Shown piece by piece: positions 33,519 to 42,320 of a DNA stretch of 64,000 nucleotides (the first letter of the stretch is position 1; the number at the start of each line of letters is the position of its first letter). The notes below the pieces were generated by a model, which worked only from the letters and a program-made list of their open reading frames with translations, had not been told where the DNA came from and searched no databases. The position numbers and the translations under genes were made by a program. Source of the stretch: DASSBR01 sp035701285 (GTDB taxonomy: Bacteria; Pseudomonadota; Gammaproteobacteria; Natronospirales; DASSBR01); assembly GCA_035701285.1 (NCBI GenBank), contig DASSNT010000006.1, forward strand, positions 22,840-86,839. Direction: 5' to 3'.

Positions 33519-35078
33519 CTAGCCCCGAACCCGAAGATGCCGAGGCCGCAAACCCACTAAGAGCAGCACGCCAAAATAAACAACAACAGCAACCCCGATC
33601 CAAACCCCCAAATGCCAGGCCCGCTCAAGCGCCGCCCAGCCGAGCCAATTCCCCAACGGCCCCACTCCGAACGCCAACACCACCGCCATAGCAGCATTAG
33701 CCACCCCAACCCGAACAATCAACAAAAACCATCCGGCCTCAGCCCGATAAGCCCCAACCCGCCGCAACCCCCAATACAACAACCCGGCATTAACAAACGC
33801 AGCCAAGGAAGTAGACAACGCCAACCCGGCATGCGGCGCAGCAAACCCGTAAACCGCCAGCGGCACCGTAATCCCGGCGTTAAACACGATGTTCGCCACC
33901 ACCGCGACCACGCCCACCTTTACCGGCGTCCGAATATCCTGCCGCGCGTAATACCCCGGCGCGAGAATCTTCACCAGCGTAAAGCCGATCAGCCCCAGCG
34001 CATAAGCCATCAAACTCCACTGCGCCATCCGCACGTCGTGCGAACCGAATTCGCCATAGTGAAACAGCGTGGCCACCAGCGGCCCGGCCAGCATGAACAG
34101 CCCCACCGCCGCCGGCAGCACGATCACCAGCGCCAAGCGCAAGGCCCAATCCAGCGTCGCCGAAAACGCCGCCCCGGCCCGTTTGGCATGATGCGCCGAC
34201 AGTCCGGGCAGAATCACTGTCGCCAGCGCAATTGCGAACACGCCCAGCGGAAACTCCATCAGCCGGTCGGAGTAATACAGCCAGCTCACGCTGCCGGCCG
34301 CCAGGAACGACGCGATCAGCGTGTCGGCCAGCATGTTGATCTGCGAGACGGACGAGCCGAACAGCGCCGGCAGCATCAACCGGAGCGTGCGGCGCACGGC
34401 CGGATGCTGACCCGCCAGCCGCGGCCGCGGCACCAGCCGCAACCGCCACAGGAACGGCACCTGGAAGGCCAGCTGCACCGCACCGGCGATCAGCACGCCC
34501 CAGGCCAGCGCGAGTGCCGGATCGGGCAGCGCCGGCGCAAGCCAGATCGCCGCGCTGATCAGCACGATATTCAAAATGACTGGCGTGAAGGCCGGCGCGC
34601 CGAAGCGGCCGTAGGTGTTGAGGATCCCGCCAGCGAGCGCGGTCAGCGAGATAAACAGCAGATACGGGAACGTCAGCCGGAGCATTGCTACCGACAGCGC
34701 GTACCGATTCGGCTCGTCGGTGAACCCCGGCGCGAAGACGTAAATCAGAATCGGCGCCGCGACGACGCCGATGACCGTCACCACCAGCACCGTCAGCCCC
34801 AGCGCGCCGGTGACGCGATTGACGAAATCGCGCACCTCAAGCTCGCCGCCGGACGCTTTCACCTCGCCAAGCACCGGCACGAATGCCTGCGAGAACGCGC
34901 CTTCCGCGAACAGGCGGCGCATGAAGTTGGGAATCTTGAAAGCGACGAAGAACGCGTCCATGACCACGCCGGCGCCGAAGGCCTGCGCGAACACCACGTC
35001 GCGCGCAAAGCCCAGCACCCGCGACAGCAGAGTCATGCCGCCGACTACGGAGGTCGATTTGAATAAAGAGCGCGTCAT
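33519..35078 (-). CDS. murJ: Lipid II flippase MurJ
   Basis: A 519-residue MOP-superfamily flippase moving lipid II across the inner membrane for peptidoglycan synthesis. About 14 hydrophobic segments are visible. Family blocks include LLSRVLGFARDVVFAQAFGAG near the N-terminus and RRLFAEGAFSQAFVPV. The chosen start, ATG at 35076-35078 (MTRSLFKSTSVV), matches the usual MurJ N-terminus; an ATG four codons upstream is possible and neither has a clear ribosome binding site. Confidence 0.95.
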   Translation of the reverse strand: MTRSLFKSTSVVGGMTLLSRVLGFARDVVFAQAFGAGVVMDAFFVAFKIPNFMRRLFAEGAFSQAFVPVLGEVKASGGELEVRDFVNRVTGALGLTVLVVTVIGVVAAPILIYVFAPGFTDEPNRYALSVAMLRLTFPYLLFISLTALAGGILNTYGRFGAPAFTPVILNIVLISAAIWLAPALPDPALALAWGVLIAGAVQLAFQVPFLWRLRLVPRPRLAGQHPAVRRTLRLMLPALFGSSVSQINMLADTLIASFLAAGSVSWLYYSDRLMEFPLGVFAIALATVILPGLSAHHAKRAGAAFSATLDWALRLALVIVLPAAVGLFMLAGPLVATLFHYGEFGSHDVRMAQWSLMAYALGLIGFTLVKILAPGYYARQDIRTPVKVGVVAVVANIVFNAGITVPLAVYGFAAPHAGLALSTSLAAFVNAGLLYWGLRRVGAYRAEAGWFLLIVRVGVANAAMAVVLAFGVGPLGNWLGWAALERAWHLGVWIGVAVVVYFGVLLLVGLRPRHLRVRG

Positions 35079-35106
35079 GGAGGCCGCCATGATAGCGGGC
35101 GCGCAC

Positions 35107-35135
35107 AAAAAAAGCCCGGCCTGAGGCGGCCGGGC
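35107..35135 (-). terminator. Rho-independent terminator of the DJ-1/PfpI gene
   Basis: On the minus strand an 8-bp GC stem GCCCGGCC/GGCCGGGC (35114-35135) is followed by seven T residues (35107-35113). It lies 108 bp past the PfpI-family stop and just before murJ, so it should separate the two transcripts. Confidence 0.85.
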
Positions 35136-35147
35136 TCTGCTTCTTTC

Positions 35148-35240
35148 CGTCATACCAGCGAAGGCTGGTATCCAGTCTGAATCAGGTGCGGCCTACGGCC
35201 GCGGCCTTTGGACTGGGTTCCTGCCTACGCAGGAACGACG
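35148..35240. repeat. Inverted-repeat element with paired hairpins
   Basis: Two 30-nt arms (35148-35177 and 35211-35240) are imperfect inverted copies, 23 of 30 positions matching. Each arm folds by itself: TACCAGC-GAAG-GCTGGTA in the first and TTCCTGC-CTAC-GCAGGAA in the second. Sequence differs between the arms but pairing within each is perfect. It fills the gap between the terminator and the PfpI-family gene. Confidence 0.75.
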
Positions 35241-35243
35241 AAA

Positions 35244-35807
35244 TCAGGCGACTTGCTGCTGCTTATGGCGTCCTTCAGCAAATTCCTCGATCATTTTCCG
35301 GTTAAACGCCGGAATATCGTCCGGCTTGCGGCTGGTCACGAGCCCGCCGTCGGTGACGACTTCCTCGTCCACCCAATTGGCGCCGGCGTTGGTCAGATCG
35401 CTCTTCAGCGTGGGCCACGACGTCATCGTCTTGCCCTTGATCGCGCCGGTCTCGACCAGCAGCCACGGCCCGTGGCAGATCGCGGCGACCGGCTTGGCAT
35501 CCTGAAAGAACCGCTTGGCGAACTCGATCGCCTTCGGCTGCAAACGCAGGTTGTCGGGATTCATCTGCCCGCCGGGCAGCATCAGCGCGTCGTAGTCGGC
35601 CGCGTTGGCGGCATCGAGCGTGACATCAACCGCGAAGCTATCGCCCCATTCCGTGTGCTGCCAGCCCTTGACCTCCTTTTCCTCCGGCGACACGATATGC
35701 GCCACCGCGCCGGCCTCCTCGAGCGCTTTCTTCGGCTTCTCAAGCTCCGACTGCTCGAAACCGTTGGCGACGAGAATGGCGACCTTCTTGCCTTGAAGTT
35801 CGTTCAT
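35244..35807 (-). CDS. DJ-1/PfpI family protein (YhbO-like deglycase/amidase)
   Basis: A 187-residue class I glutamine amidotransferase-like protein. The nucleophile elbow is AAICHGPW with Cys111 and His112; Glu18 in NGFEQSELEKP is the supporting acid, and DALMLPGGQMNPD is conserved. Members protect against carbonyl stress or act as peptidases; which applies here is unknown. An ideal GGAGG 8 nt before the ATG at 35805-35807 fixes the start and excludes nine upstream codons. It has its own terminator. Confidence 0.9.
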   Translation of the reverse strand: MNELQGKKVAILVANGFEQSELEKPKKALEEAGAVAHIVSPEEKEVKGWQHTEWGDSFAVDVTLDAANAADYDALMLPGGQMNPDNLRLQPKAIEFAKRFFQDAKPVAAICHGPWLLVETGAIKGKTMTSWPTLKSDLTNAGANWVDEEVVTDGGLVTSRKPDDIPAFNRKMIEEFAEGRHKQQQVA

Positions 35808-35971
35808 TGGCGTTCCTCCATGTCCGCGTGACAAAGGGGCACGTTACGCGTTCTCCCGGCGCGCTACGCGCGAAGCCGTCACAATTGACAACCGCGGCAA
35901 AAATCCGCATCATGCGCAGTCTTTCGAGTTTTCGGGCGCGCGCGTACGTGCCACTTCAGGAGTTCAAGACC

Positions 35972-36238
35972 TTGGCGAACAGCAATCAAGCCAGAAAGCG
36001 GGCACGGCAGGCGGAAATCCACCGGAATCACAACGCCAGCCTGCGTTCCGAGGTTCGCACCTACATCAAGAACACGGTGAAGGCGATTGCCGCCGGTAAT
36101 GCCGAAGACGCCGCGAGCGCCTACAAGAAGGCCGTGCCGGTCATTGACAGCATGGTCAACAAGGGCATCATCCACAAGAACAAGGCCGCGCGCCACAAGA
36201 GCCGCCTGAACGCCCGCGTTCGCGCCATGCAGGGCTGA
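35972..36238 (+). CDS. rpsT: 30S ribosomal protein S20
   Basis: An 88-residue, highly basic primary 16S rRNA-binding protein. It reads ANSNQARKRARQAEIHRNHN after the initiator and ends RHKSRLNARVRAMQG, full length. The initiation codon is TTG at 35972-35974, 9 nt after AGGAG (35958-35962). E. coli rpsT also starts with UUG, which matters for its autoregulation, so the rare codon is probably meaningful. The longer open frame from 35807 is rejected. A strong terminator follows. Confidence 0.95.
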   Translation: MANSNQARKRARQAEIHRNHNASLRSEVRTYIKNTVKAIAAGNAEDAASAYKKAVPVIDSMVNKGIIHKNKAARHKSRLNARVRAMQG

Positions 36239-36269
36239 AGCCCCGCCGCAAGCTTAACGCTATAATAAG

Positions 36270-36298
36270 AAGCCGGTCCTTCAAGACCGGCTTTTTTT
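36270..36298 (+). terminator. Rho-independent terminator of rpsT
   Basis: AAGCCGGTC-CTTCAA-GACCGGCTT forms a 9-bp stem (36270-36293) that runs into a T tract ending at 36298. It ends 10 bp before the ispB start codon. A perfect TATAAT sits just upstream at 36261-36266. Confidence 0.92.
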
Positions 36299-36308
36299 CG
36301 TTGCCAAC

Positions 36309-37289
36309 ATGTCATTCCCAGTCGTCCTGCAACATATCCGCACGCTGATCGACGAAGACTTTCGGGCCGTCGACGCGATGATCCACTCCGAGCTGAACTC
36401 GGAAGTGGCGCTGATCAACCAACTGGGACACTACATCGTCAACGGCGGTGGCAAGCGCCTGCGCCCGCTGCTAGTGCTGCTTACCGCACGACTGAGCGGC
36501 TACGAAGGCCGAGCCCACATCGACCTCGCGGCGATCATCGAATTCATCCACACCGCCACACTGCTGCACGACGACGTCGTCGACACCTCCCAACTCCGCC
36601 GCGGCCGCGAAACCGCCAACGAAATCTGGGGCAACGAAGCAGCCGTACTCGTCGGCGACTTCCTCTACTCGCGCACCTTCCAGATGATGGTGCGCGTCGG
36701 CGACATGCGCGTCATGGAAATCATGGCCGACACCACCAACATGATCGCCGAAGGCGAAGTCCTGCAACTGCTCAACACCCACGACCCGGCCACCACCGAA
36801 GAACGCCACCTCGAAGTCATCCGCCGCAAAACGGCCAAACTCTTCGAAGCCGCGGCCCAGGTCGGCGCCGTGCTTGCAGGCCAGCCCGTCGCCAACGAAC
36901 AGGCCCTCGCCCGCTACGGCATGCACATCGGCATCGCCTTCCAGCTCATCGACGACGCGCTGGACTACGGCGGCGACACCGACGAACTGGGCAAAAACAT
37001 CGGCAACGACCTCACTGAAGGCAAACCGACGCTGCCGCTGATCTACGCCATGCGCCACGGCTCTGCCGCGCAGGCGAAACTGGTGCGCGAAGCGATAGAA
37101 GATGGCCGCGCCGACAAGCTCGCCGATATCACGACAGCGATACACGAAACCGGCGCGCTGGATTACACGAAATCGAGAGCACAGGCTGAAGCGGACGCAG
37201 CGCTGGAAGCGCTGTCCAGATTCCCCGCCTCTACTTACCGCGATGCGCTGGAAAACCTCGCCCGCTTCGCCGTAGATCGCAGCAACTAG
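36309..37289 (+). CDS. ispB: Octaprenyl diphosphate synthase family protein
   Basis: A 326-residue long-chain trans-prenyltransferase making the quinone side chain. NGGGKRLRPLL (45-55), the first aspartate-rich motif LLHDDVVDTS, and the second in FQLIDDALDYGG are intact; small residues before the first motif fit a long product. It is distinct from the short-chain synthase at 52494. There is no visible ribosome binding site, and the rpsT terminator lies directly upstream, so how it is transcribed is unclear. Chain length cannot be fixed from sequence. Confidence 0.92.
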   Translation: MSFPVVLQHIRTLIDEDFRAVDAMIHSELNSEVALINQLGHYIVNGGGKRLRPLLVLLTARLSGYEGRAHIDLAAIIEFIHTATLLHDDVVDTSQLRRGRETANEIWGNEAAVLVGDFLYSRTFQMMVRVGDMRVMEIMADTTNMIAEGEVLQLLNTHDPATTEERHLEVIRRKTAKLFEAAAQVGAVLAGQPVANEQALARYGMHIGIAFQLIDDALDYGGDTDELGKNIGNDLTEGKPTLPLIYAMRHGSAAQAKLVREAIEDGRADKLADITTAIHETGALDYTKSRAQAEADAALEALSRFPASTYRDALENLARFAVDRSN

Positions 37290-37319
37290 AGTCGGGATTC
37301 GGGAGGCGACAACGCTCGA

Positions 37320-37429
37320 GGCGGTGGTGGGGTGGCTTCTTTCAGGGCTGTGTGAGACAGGGATGTCGAACGCAGAGCCTACAGGGATGTATTTACGGCG
37401 TCCCTGAAAGGAGACGCCGCACCGCCGCC
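37320..37429. repeat. Stem-loop repeat element, copy 2
   Basis: A long stem of about 28 positions pairs 37320-37347 with 37402-37429, with only a few mismatches and G-T pairs; the inner 9 bp CTTTCAGGG/CCCTGAAAG are perfect. The 54-nt loop (37348-37401) is near-identical to that of copy 1 at 32227-32333, in opposite orientation. It lies after ispB. Confidence 0.83.
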
Positions 37430-37457
37430 CTGCGACAACCCCAGGAATCCCCCTCCA

Positions 37458-37493
37458 ACTCCCCCTTTCCCGCTTCGCGGGCAAAGGGGGAGT
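37458..37493. repeat. CT/GA-rich inverted repeat between convergent genes
   Basis: ACTCCCCCTTT followed by a CCCGC-TTC-GCGGG core and AAAGGGGGAGT forms a long hairpin. It stands between ispB and the convergent phosphohydrolase-like gene, a few bases from the latter's stop, and may serve as a bidirectional transcript end. Similar CT-rich repeats occur elsewhere in the window. Confidence 0.65.
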
Positions 37494-37499
37494 CAGAAA

Positions 37500-38873
37500 T
37501 CAGGCTTCGCTCAAATCGACTACCGCCATCGCCTCCGTTGCCGTCAGGCACGTCAGCGCCTCCTCGGTCCGCACCATCTCCGGCGCCGTCCACTCCGGCA
37601 AATCCGTCATCATGAACCCGAGGCTGGCGTCGCGATGCAACGCCCCGTGCGACCAGCGCAGCCGGCCGATCGTCGCGCGCGAAATGTACTCCGTCTTCAG
37701 TCCCCCGAACATATAACCCGGCGTACACGAACAGATCACCGACGGCGGCGTATCCGTCAAATCGAAACTCTGCGCCAGCCGGTGCAACGCGTCCGGATAA
37801 AACGAGCGGCGCGTCAGCTCGAACCACCAGCGATCCGGAAACCACTGCGCCGCCGTATCGCCTGCACGCCGCCGCAACGCCGCCACGATCGCCGCATACC
37901 CGAGCGGATCACCGCTCACTGCACGATAGCGCCACAACCAGCCCTTGCTGCCACGGCGCCGTTCCACCGTCGCCTGGCCGCGGCCACTGTAAATCCGCCA
38001 CGCGCTCTTGCCGTCGCGCACCACCGCCAGATCGACGCCCGGCGCCTGCGCCACTACCTCCGCCAGCGCCTTCTGCCGCGCCGCCGGCGAATACAACACG
38101 AAATTCGTCAGCAACCCGTACGGATTGAATACCACATCGCCATCCCCGGCCAGACGCCGGCACACCCTGAACCCGGCCGCGCGCACCGCGCGCCGCACGG
38201 CCGGCCAGCAGTTAACGAGAGGGGCACCGCCGGCGATGCCATGATCCGACAGCAGAATCGTATTGAACGGCATATCCGGGTGCTTCGCCTTGAACGCCTT
38301 GAGTTCGTTGTCCACCGCCGTCAGCACCTCCGCCAGCCCGTCCGGCCCGCTCAAATGCGCCAGTCCGTCCGTCGACACGATGTACATTGAAAAGATGGCC
38401 GAAGCCGAGTCGGCAAAGGCCTGCAGGCCGTGCTCCAACTCCCAGATGCTGTAGTGGCGGGGCAAACCGTAGGCAACCGCCGTGCGCACCAACCCATGCA
38501 TTTTCCAGTCGAACGTCTCCTTCCACGACGCCGGCACCTCGACCAGGCTCAAACCGCCCTTCAACTTCTTGTCGCCGGCATCGAAATAACGCGTCTCGTA
38601 ACCGAGCGGCTTCGTGCTCCCCAGCGGCTGCAGCAGGTTGGACCACGCCGTGTAGGAAATGGAGGGGAAGGTACTGTTGACCGCGGTGGGCCCCTGAAAG
38701 CCGGCGAAGCGCCCGTCTTCGCCTGCGACCTCGCGCGCCAGAGTATAGGGAATCGCGTCGATGCCGATGATCAGCGTTCTGGGCGGAGCACCGGGTTCGC
38801 GCCCGCCGGCACGCACCGGCGCCACGATGCCTGCGTCCTTGTATGCACGAACCGCCGTGCGCGCCCGCAACAT
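37500..38873 (-). CDS. Alkaline phosphatase superfamily protein (nucleotide pyrophosphatase/phosphodiesterase-like)
   Basis: A 457-residue putative phosphohydrolase. TLIIGIDAIPYTLA carries the first metal ligand, NSTFPSISYTAWSNLL the nucleophile region, VSTDGLAHLSG and LLSDHGIAGG later metal ligands, as in type I phosphodiesterases. No signal peptide or membrane segment is seen. The ATG overlaps the alpha/beta hydrolase stop as TGATG; the open frame upstream of it is only a shadow of that gene. As last gene of the mevalonate-hopanoid series it may act on a phosphorylated lipid intermediate, but no function is known. Confidence 0.75.
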   Translation of the reverse strand: MLRARTAVRAYKDAGIVAPVRAGGREPGAPPRTLIIGIDAIPYTLAREVAGEDGRFAGFQGPTAVNSTFPSISYTAWSNLLQPLGSTKPLGYETRYFDAGDKKLKGGLSLVEVPASWKETFDWKMHGLVRTAVAYGLPRHYSIWELEHGLQAFADSASAIFSMYIVSTDGLAHLSGPDGLAEVLTAVDNELKAFKAKHPDMPFNTILLSDHGIAGGAPLVNCWPAVRRAVRAAGFRVCRRLAGDGDVVFNPYGLLTNFVLYSPAARQKALAEVVAQAPGVDLAVVRDGKSAWRIYSGRGQATVERRRGSKGWLWRYRAVSGDPLGYAAIVAALRRRAGDTAAQWFPDRWWFELTRRSFYPDALHRLAQSFDLTDTPPSVICSCTPGYMFGGLKTEYISRATIGRLRWSHGALHRDASLGFMMTDLPEWTAPEMVRTEEALTCLTATEAMAVVDLSEA

Positions 38874-39910
38874 CACAACACCCGGTCCAGAAATTGCAGC
38901 GTCTTGCGGCGCATGAAATTGCGGCCAAGCGGCGTCATCGCGAGAAACGCGCTCTTGTGTCCATAGTGCATCGTGTAGCGCTCCGGCTGTCCCATAGCCT
39001 GCCATAAGGCTGCACGCGAACGCGCCGGCATGCAAGTATCGTAGAGCGCGTCGAACAGCAAAATGCGCTCCGGCCGAAAGCAACCTTCGAAATGCGCCGG
39101 GTCGTTCGAGCAGGTGGCATTCTCGAGCACCCGGAAATATTCTTCCCAACTCAGCCCCAGCCGTTCCATCACCGCCGCCTTCGCCATGCCGGGCTTGCCG
39201 CCGCAGCTTGCGATGATCCCGGCAGGATGTGCGCCGCCGAGCACGACCACGCCAGCGCGCAGCCGCGGCTCGACGCCGAGCGTCAGCGCGGTCAGAAATG
39301 CGCCCATGCTGAAGCCGATCAGCGCAATGCGCTCGGCATCGATCTCCTCCCGGGTCAGCGCCCAGTCGACACAACGCTTCAGATCAATCACCGCGATGCG
39401 CATATGCTCGGCCATCTCATCCGCCTTGGCCGTGAGCGCTTCGTAGCTGTCCACCTCGGCCAGACCGAACCAGTCGAGCAGATAGTTCTCGCCCACAATC
39501 TGCAGCACATGACAGTCGCCGCCGTAATGACGCCTGATCGTGCGCACCATCGCTTCGGTCGGGTAGGTATAGCTGCCGAAAATCGGCAATACGATCAGCA
39601 GCGGTTTTTGGCCCGGCCGCTTGCCGTGCCAGTAATGGGCGTGCACAAGTCCACCAGGCTGGCGCGTCAGGCCGGCCGACGGGAAGCGCACGTAGCGGAC
39701 AATGTGATCGCCGGTTTCGAGCTTGTTGAGGATACGGTTCCGATACTCGATCGGCGCCGGCGTGTAGTCGAAGAACCGGCTTTCCGCCGGCGGCGCATGC
39801 GGCGATGCCGACGCGGCGGCATTATTGAACGGGGTATGTGTATGCTTGACGAAGCCGCCGGTCGATAGCGCCGACATAGCGAGACTCAGCGTAGATTTGT
39901 CTCGGGCCAT
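38873..39910 (-). CDS. Alpha/beta hydrolase of unknown substrate
   Basis: A 345-residue hydrolase. Strand-turn-helix GFSMGAF places Ser201 as nucleophile, and a histidine in MHYGHKSAF near residue 320 may complete the triad; LIVLPIFGSY fits the oxyanion region. The N-terminal 45 residues are low-complexity and without a recognisable signal peptide. GGAGG 5 nt before the ATG supports the start. It is 88 bp downstream of hpnB and translationally coupled to the phosphohydrolase-like gene, so the two may work together. A hopanoid role is inferred from position only. Confidence 0.72.
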   Translation of the reverse strand: MARDKSTLSLAMSALSTGGFVKHTHTPFNNAAASASPHAPPAESRFFDYTPAPIEYRNRILNKLETGDHIVRYVRFPSAGLTRQPGGLVHAHYWHGKRPGQKPLLIVLPIFGSYTYPTEAMVRTIRRHYGGDCHVLQIVGENYLLDWFGLAEVDSYEALTAKADEMAEHMRIAVIDLKRCVDWALTREEIDAERIALIGFSMGAFLTALTLGVEPRLRAGVVVLGGAHPAGIIASCGGKPGMAKAAVMERLGLSWEEYFRVLENATCSNDPAHFEGCFRPERILLFDALYDTCMPARSRAALWQAMGQPERYTMHYGHKSAFLAMTPLGRNFMRRKTLQFLDRVL

Positions 39911-39998
39911 CGGGTCCTCCTTGCCTGCCCGGTTTCTTTTTCTTCGAGGCGACTCCGCGCCATCGGCGTCTTCATTATGCCGCCGCAGCGCGCTCGCG

Positions 39999-41102
39999 TC
40001 ACGCCGCCTGCCGACTGTACTCCCGATTCTTCCAGCGCGAGCGGACGCCGCGCCAGTAGCGCCACGCGGATTGCCAGGTCATCGCCAGGTACAGCGTACC
40101 GATCAATGGCATGGCGAGCGCCCATAACGATGAGCGACCGTAAAATCGCAGCGTCGGTATGTACGACGCGGCCATGCCGACCCATGCCGCCACCGCCAGC
40201 CAGCGGCTCGCCGGCCAGAACAAGCCGGCGATCGGCATCCAGCAGGCGAGCGCCAGCGCCAAAGTACACAGCGCCAGCAGCGCACTGGAATAGCGCAACT
40301 GCGTGAAGGCAGTGCGCGCGACCATCTCGCCGATCGAACCCAGCGACGGATACTCGCGCCGGCTGACTACGGCCTTCGACAGTCCGATCCAGGTGCGGTA
40401 GCCGCGCGACTTGACCGCCCGCGCCAGCGCGCAGTCATCGATCACGGCGTCCCGGATCGCGCCAAAGCCACCCAGCTCGGTCAGCACGTTCGCCTCCACC
40501 AGCACGCAGCCACCGGCCGCGGCGGCGATCCAGCGGCGCGCCGAATTCGCGAGCGCGAACGGATACAGGAGCTTGAAGAAGTAAATGAACGCCGGCATCA
40601 ACAGCCGCTCCCAGACGCTTTGCATGCGCAGCCGCGCCATCACCGATACGAACTGTCGACCGTCGGCGGCGGCTTTCTCCAGCAGTGCCGCCAGCGCGCC
40701 CGGTTGCAATTCGATATCGGCATCCAGCAGCAGCAGCCAGCGCGTCTTCGCCTCGCGGCGCCCCTGCTCCAGCGCCCACAGCTTGCCGGTCCAGCCGTTC
40801 GGCAACGCCGCGCCGGACAGTACCTGCGCGCCGCCCGCCGCGGCAACGGCCGCGGTGGCGTCACTCGACTGATCGTCGATAACGATGACATGTGGATCGC
40901 CCTGGCGCGACAGCGCCACGAGCGTGTGCGGCAGGACGTCCGCTTCGTCGCGGGCGGGAATCAGCACCGTCAGGCCGGACAGATCGATTGCCGGCGCAAC
41001 GCCGGCATCCAACCGCTCGCGGGTGCTCCACGGCCGCCACGGCGCGAGCAGAATGCCCCACCAGATGGCGACCGAGATGCCGGCCAGGATCGCGGCGATC
41101 AT
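39999..41102 (-). CDS. hpnB: Hopene-associated glycosyltransferase HpnB
   Basis: A 367-residue membrane-linked GT2 glycosyltransferase of the hopene-associated type. An N-terminal membrane segment is followed by LTVLIPARDEADVLPHTL, DDQSSDATAA, the LLLDADIELQPG metal site and DAVIDDCALARAV; four hydrophobic segments form the C-terminus. HpnB regularly accompanies squalene-hopene cyclase genes but its acceptor has not been settled. It begins 11 bp after the hpnH stop. Confidence 0.92.
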   Translation of the reverse strand: MIAAILAGISVAIWWGILLAPWRPWSTRERLDAGVAPAIDLSGLTVLIPARDEADVLPHTLVALSRQGDPHVIVIDDQSSDATAAVAAAGGAQVLSGAALPNGWTGKLWALEQGRREAKTRWLLLLDADIELQPGALAALLEKAAADGRQFVSVMARLRMQSVWERLLMPAFIYFFKLLYPFALANSARRWIAAAAGGCVLVEANVLTELGGFGAIRDAVIDDCALARAVKSRGYRTWIGLSKAVVSRREYPSLGSIGEMVARTAFTQLRYSSALLALCTLALALACWMPIAGLFWPASRWLAVAAWVGMAASYIPTLRFYGRSSLWALAMPLIGTLYLAMTWQSAWRYWRGVRSRWKNREYSRQAA

Positions 41103-41113
41103 TGCGATCGCCG

Positions 41114-42238
41114 CTACTTGCGGCCGATCTGATCTACTGAAACGCGAACTTCGCTGCCGGCTGCGACCGCGTCAGCGCGATTTCCGTAAAGAATCGGCAG
41201 CTCCGGCGCCATCGGTCCTTCCGTACGCGGCCCGCGCAGAGACGCCATGAGTGCCTTGATGGGATGCGCGAAGGTGTCGTCAACCGCCGTGCCTTCATAC
41301 CCGCAATGCGCCATGCAGTTGTCGCACTTGGGATTCCGGCCGAAGCCGTACTTGTCCCAATCAGTCTCTTCCATCAGCTGCTTGAAAGTCGGCACGTAGC
41401 CTTCGTCGACCAGCAGGTAGCACGGCTTCTGCCAGCCGAAAATGTTGTAGCACGGCATCGACCAGGGCGTGCAATTGTACGACTGGTTGCCGGCGAGAAA
41501 ATCGAGAAACAGGCCGGACTGGTTGAACGGCCACTTCACGCCGCGATCCTTGCCGTGTTTGAAAATGTCGCGGAACAATTCCTTGCTCTTGCTGCGCGGC
41601 AGAAACGCATCCTGTTTCGGGGCGTGCTGGTAGCTGTAGCCCGGCGAAATCATGATGCCTTCAATGCCGAGTTCAGTGACATAGTCGAAGAAGTCCGCGA
41701 CGCGTTTCGGATCTTCGCCGTCGAACAGCGTGCAATTGATAGTGACGCGGAAGCCTTTTTCGAGTGCCGCGGCAATGGCCTCGGTCGCCTTGTCGAAAAT
41801 ACCTTCGCGATCGACCGACTGGTCGTGGCGCTCGCGATCCCCGTCCAGGTGCACCGAAAACGTCAGGTACGGCGACGGCTTGAACAGGTGCAGTTTCTGC
41901 TTGAGCAGAATCGCGTTGGTGCACAGGTAGACAAATTTCTTGCGGGCGGTGATGCCCTCGACGATCTCGACGATTTCCTTGTGAATCAGCGGTTCGCCGC
42001 CGGGAATCGACACCATCGGCGCACCGCATTCATCGACGGCCCGCAAGGCATCTTCAACGCTCATGCGCTGCTTGAGAATGTCGCTTTCGTAATCGATTTT
42101 GCCGCAGCCGGGGCAGGCCAGGTTGCACTGGAACAAAGGCTCCAGCATCAGCGTCAGCGGATACCGCTTCACGCCCTTCAGTTTTTGCGTCATGAGGTAG
42201 CGCGCGACGCGATATTGTTGGACGAGGGGTATGCCCAT
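41114..42238 (-). CDS. hpnH: Adenosyl-hopene transferase HpnH (radical SAM)
   Basis: A 374-residue radical SAM enzyme that joins the 5'-deoxyadenosyl group to hopene in the first step of C35 hopanoid synthesis. The cluster motif is CNLACPGC (Cys38, Cys42, Cys45), followed by SIPGGEPLIH; the C-terminal half has extra cysteines in KCDNCMAHCGYEG. AAGGAGG is 5 nt before the ATG at 42236-42238, which decides against a GTG one codon upstream. It is in the same unit as hpnG, which acts on its product. Confidence 0.96.
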   Translation of the reverse strand: MGIPLVQQYRVARYLMTQKLKGVKRYPLTLMLEPLFQCNLACPGCGKIDYESDILKQRMSVEDALRAVDECGAPMVSIPGGEPLIHKEIVEIVEGITARKKFVYLCTNAILLKQKLHLFKPSPYLTFSVHLDGDRERHDQSVDREGIFDKATEAIAAALEKGFRVTINCTLFDGEDPKRVADFFDYVTELGIEGIMISPGYSYQHAPKQDAFLPRSKSKELFRDIFKHGKDRGVKWPFNQSGLFLDFLAGNQSYNCTPWSMPCYNIFGWQKPCYLLVDEGYVPTFKQLMEETDWDKYGFGRNPKCDNCMAHCGYEGTAVDDTFAHPIKALMASLRGPRTEGPMAPELPILYGNRADAVAAGSEVRVSVDQIGRK

Positions 42239-42320
42239 CACATCCTCCTTAATAACGTTTTTTGTTCCAGTGCCATTCCGTGGCTTGATCTGACTAGGTT
42301 AGGCGCCGCGCCCGGGGTAG

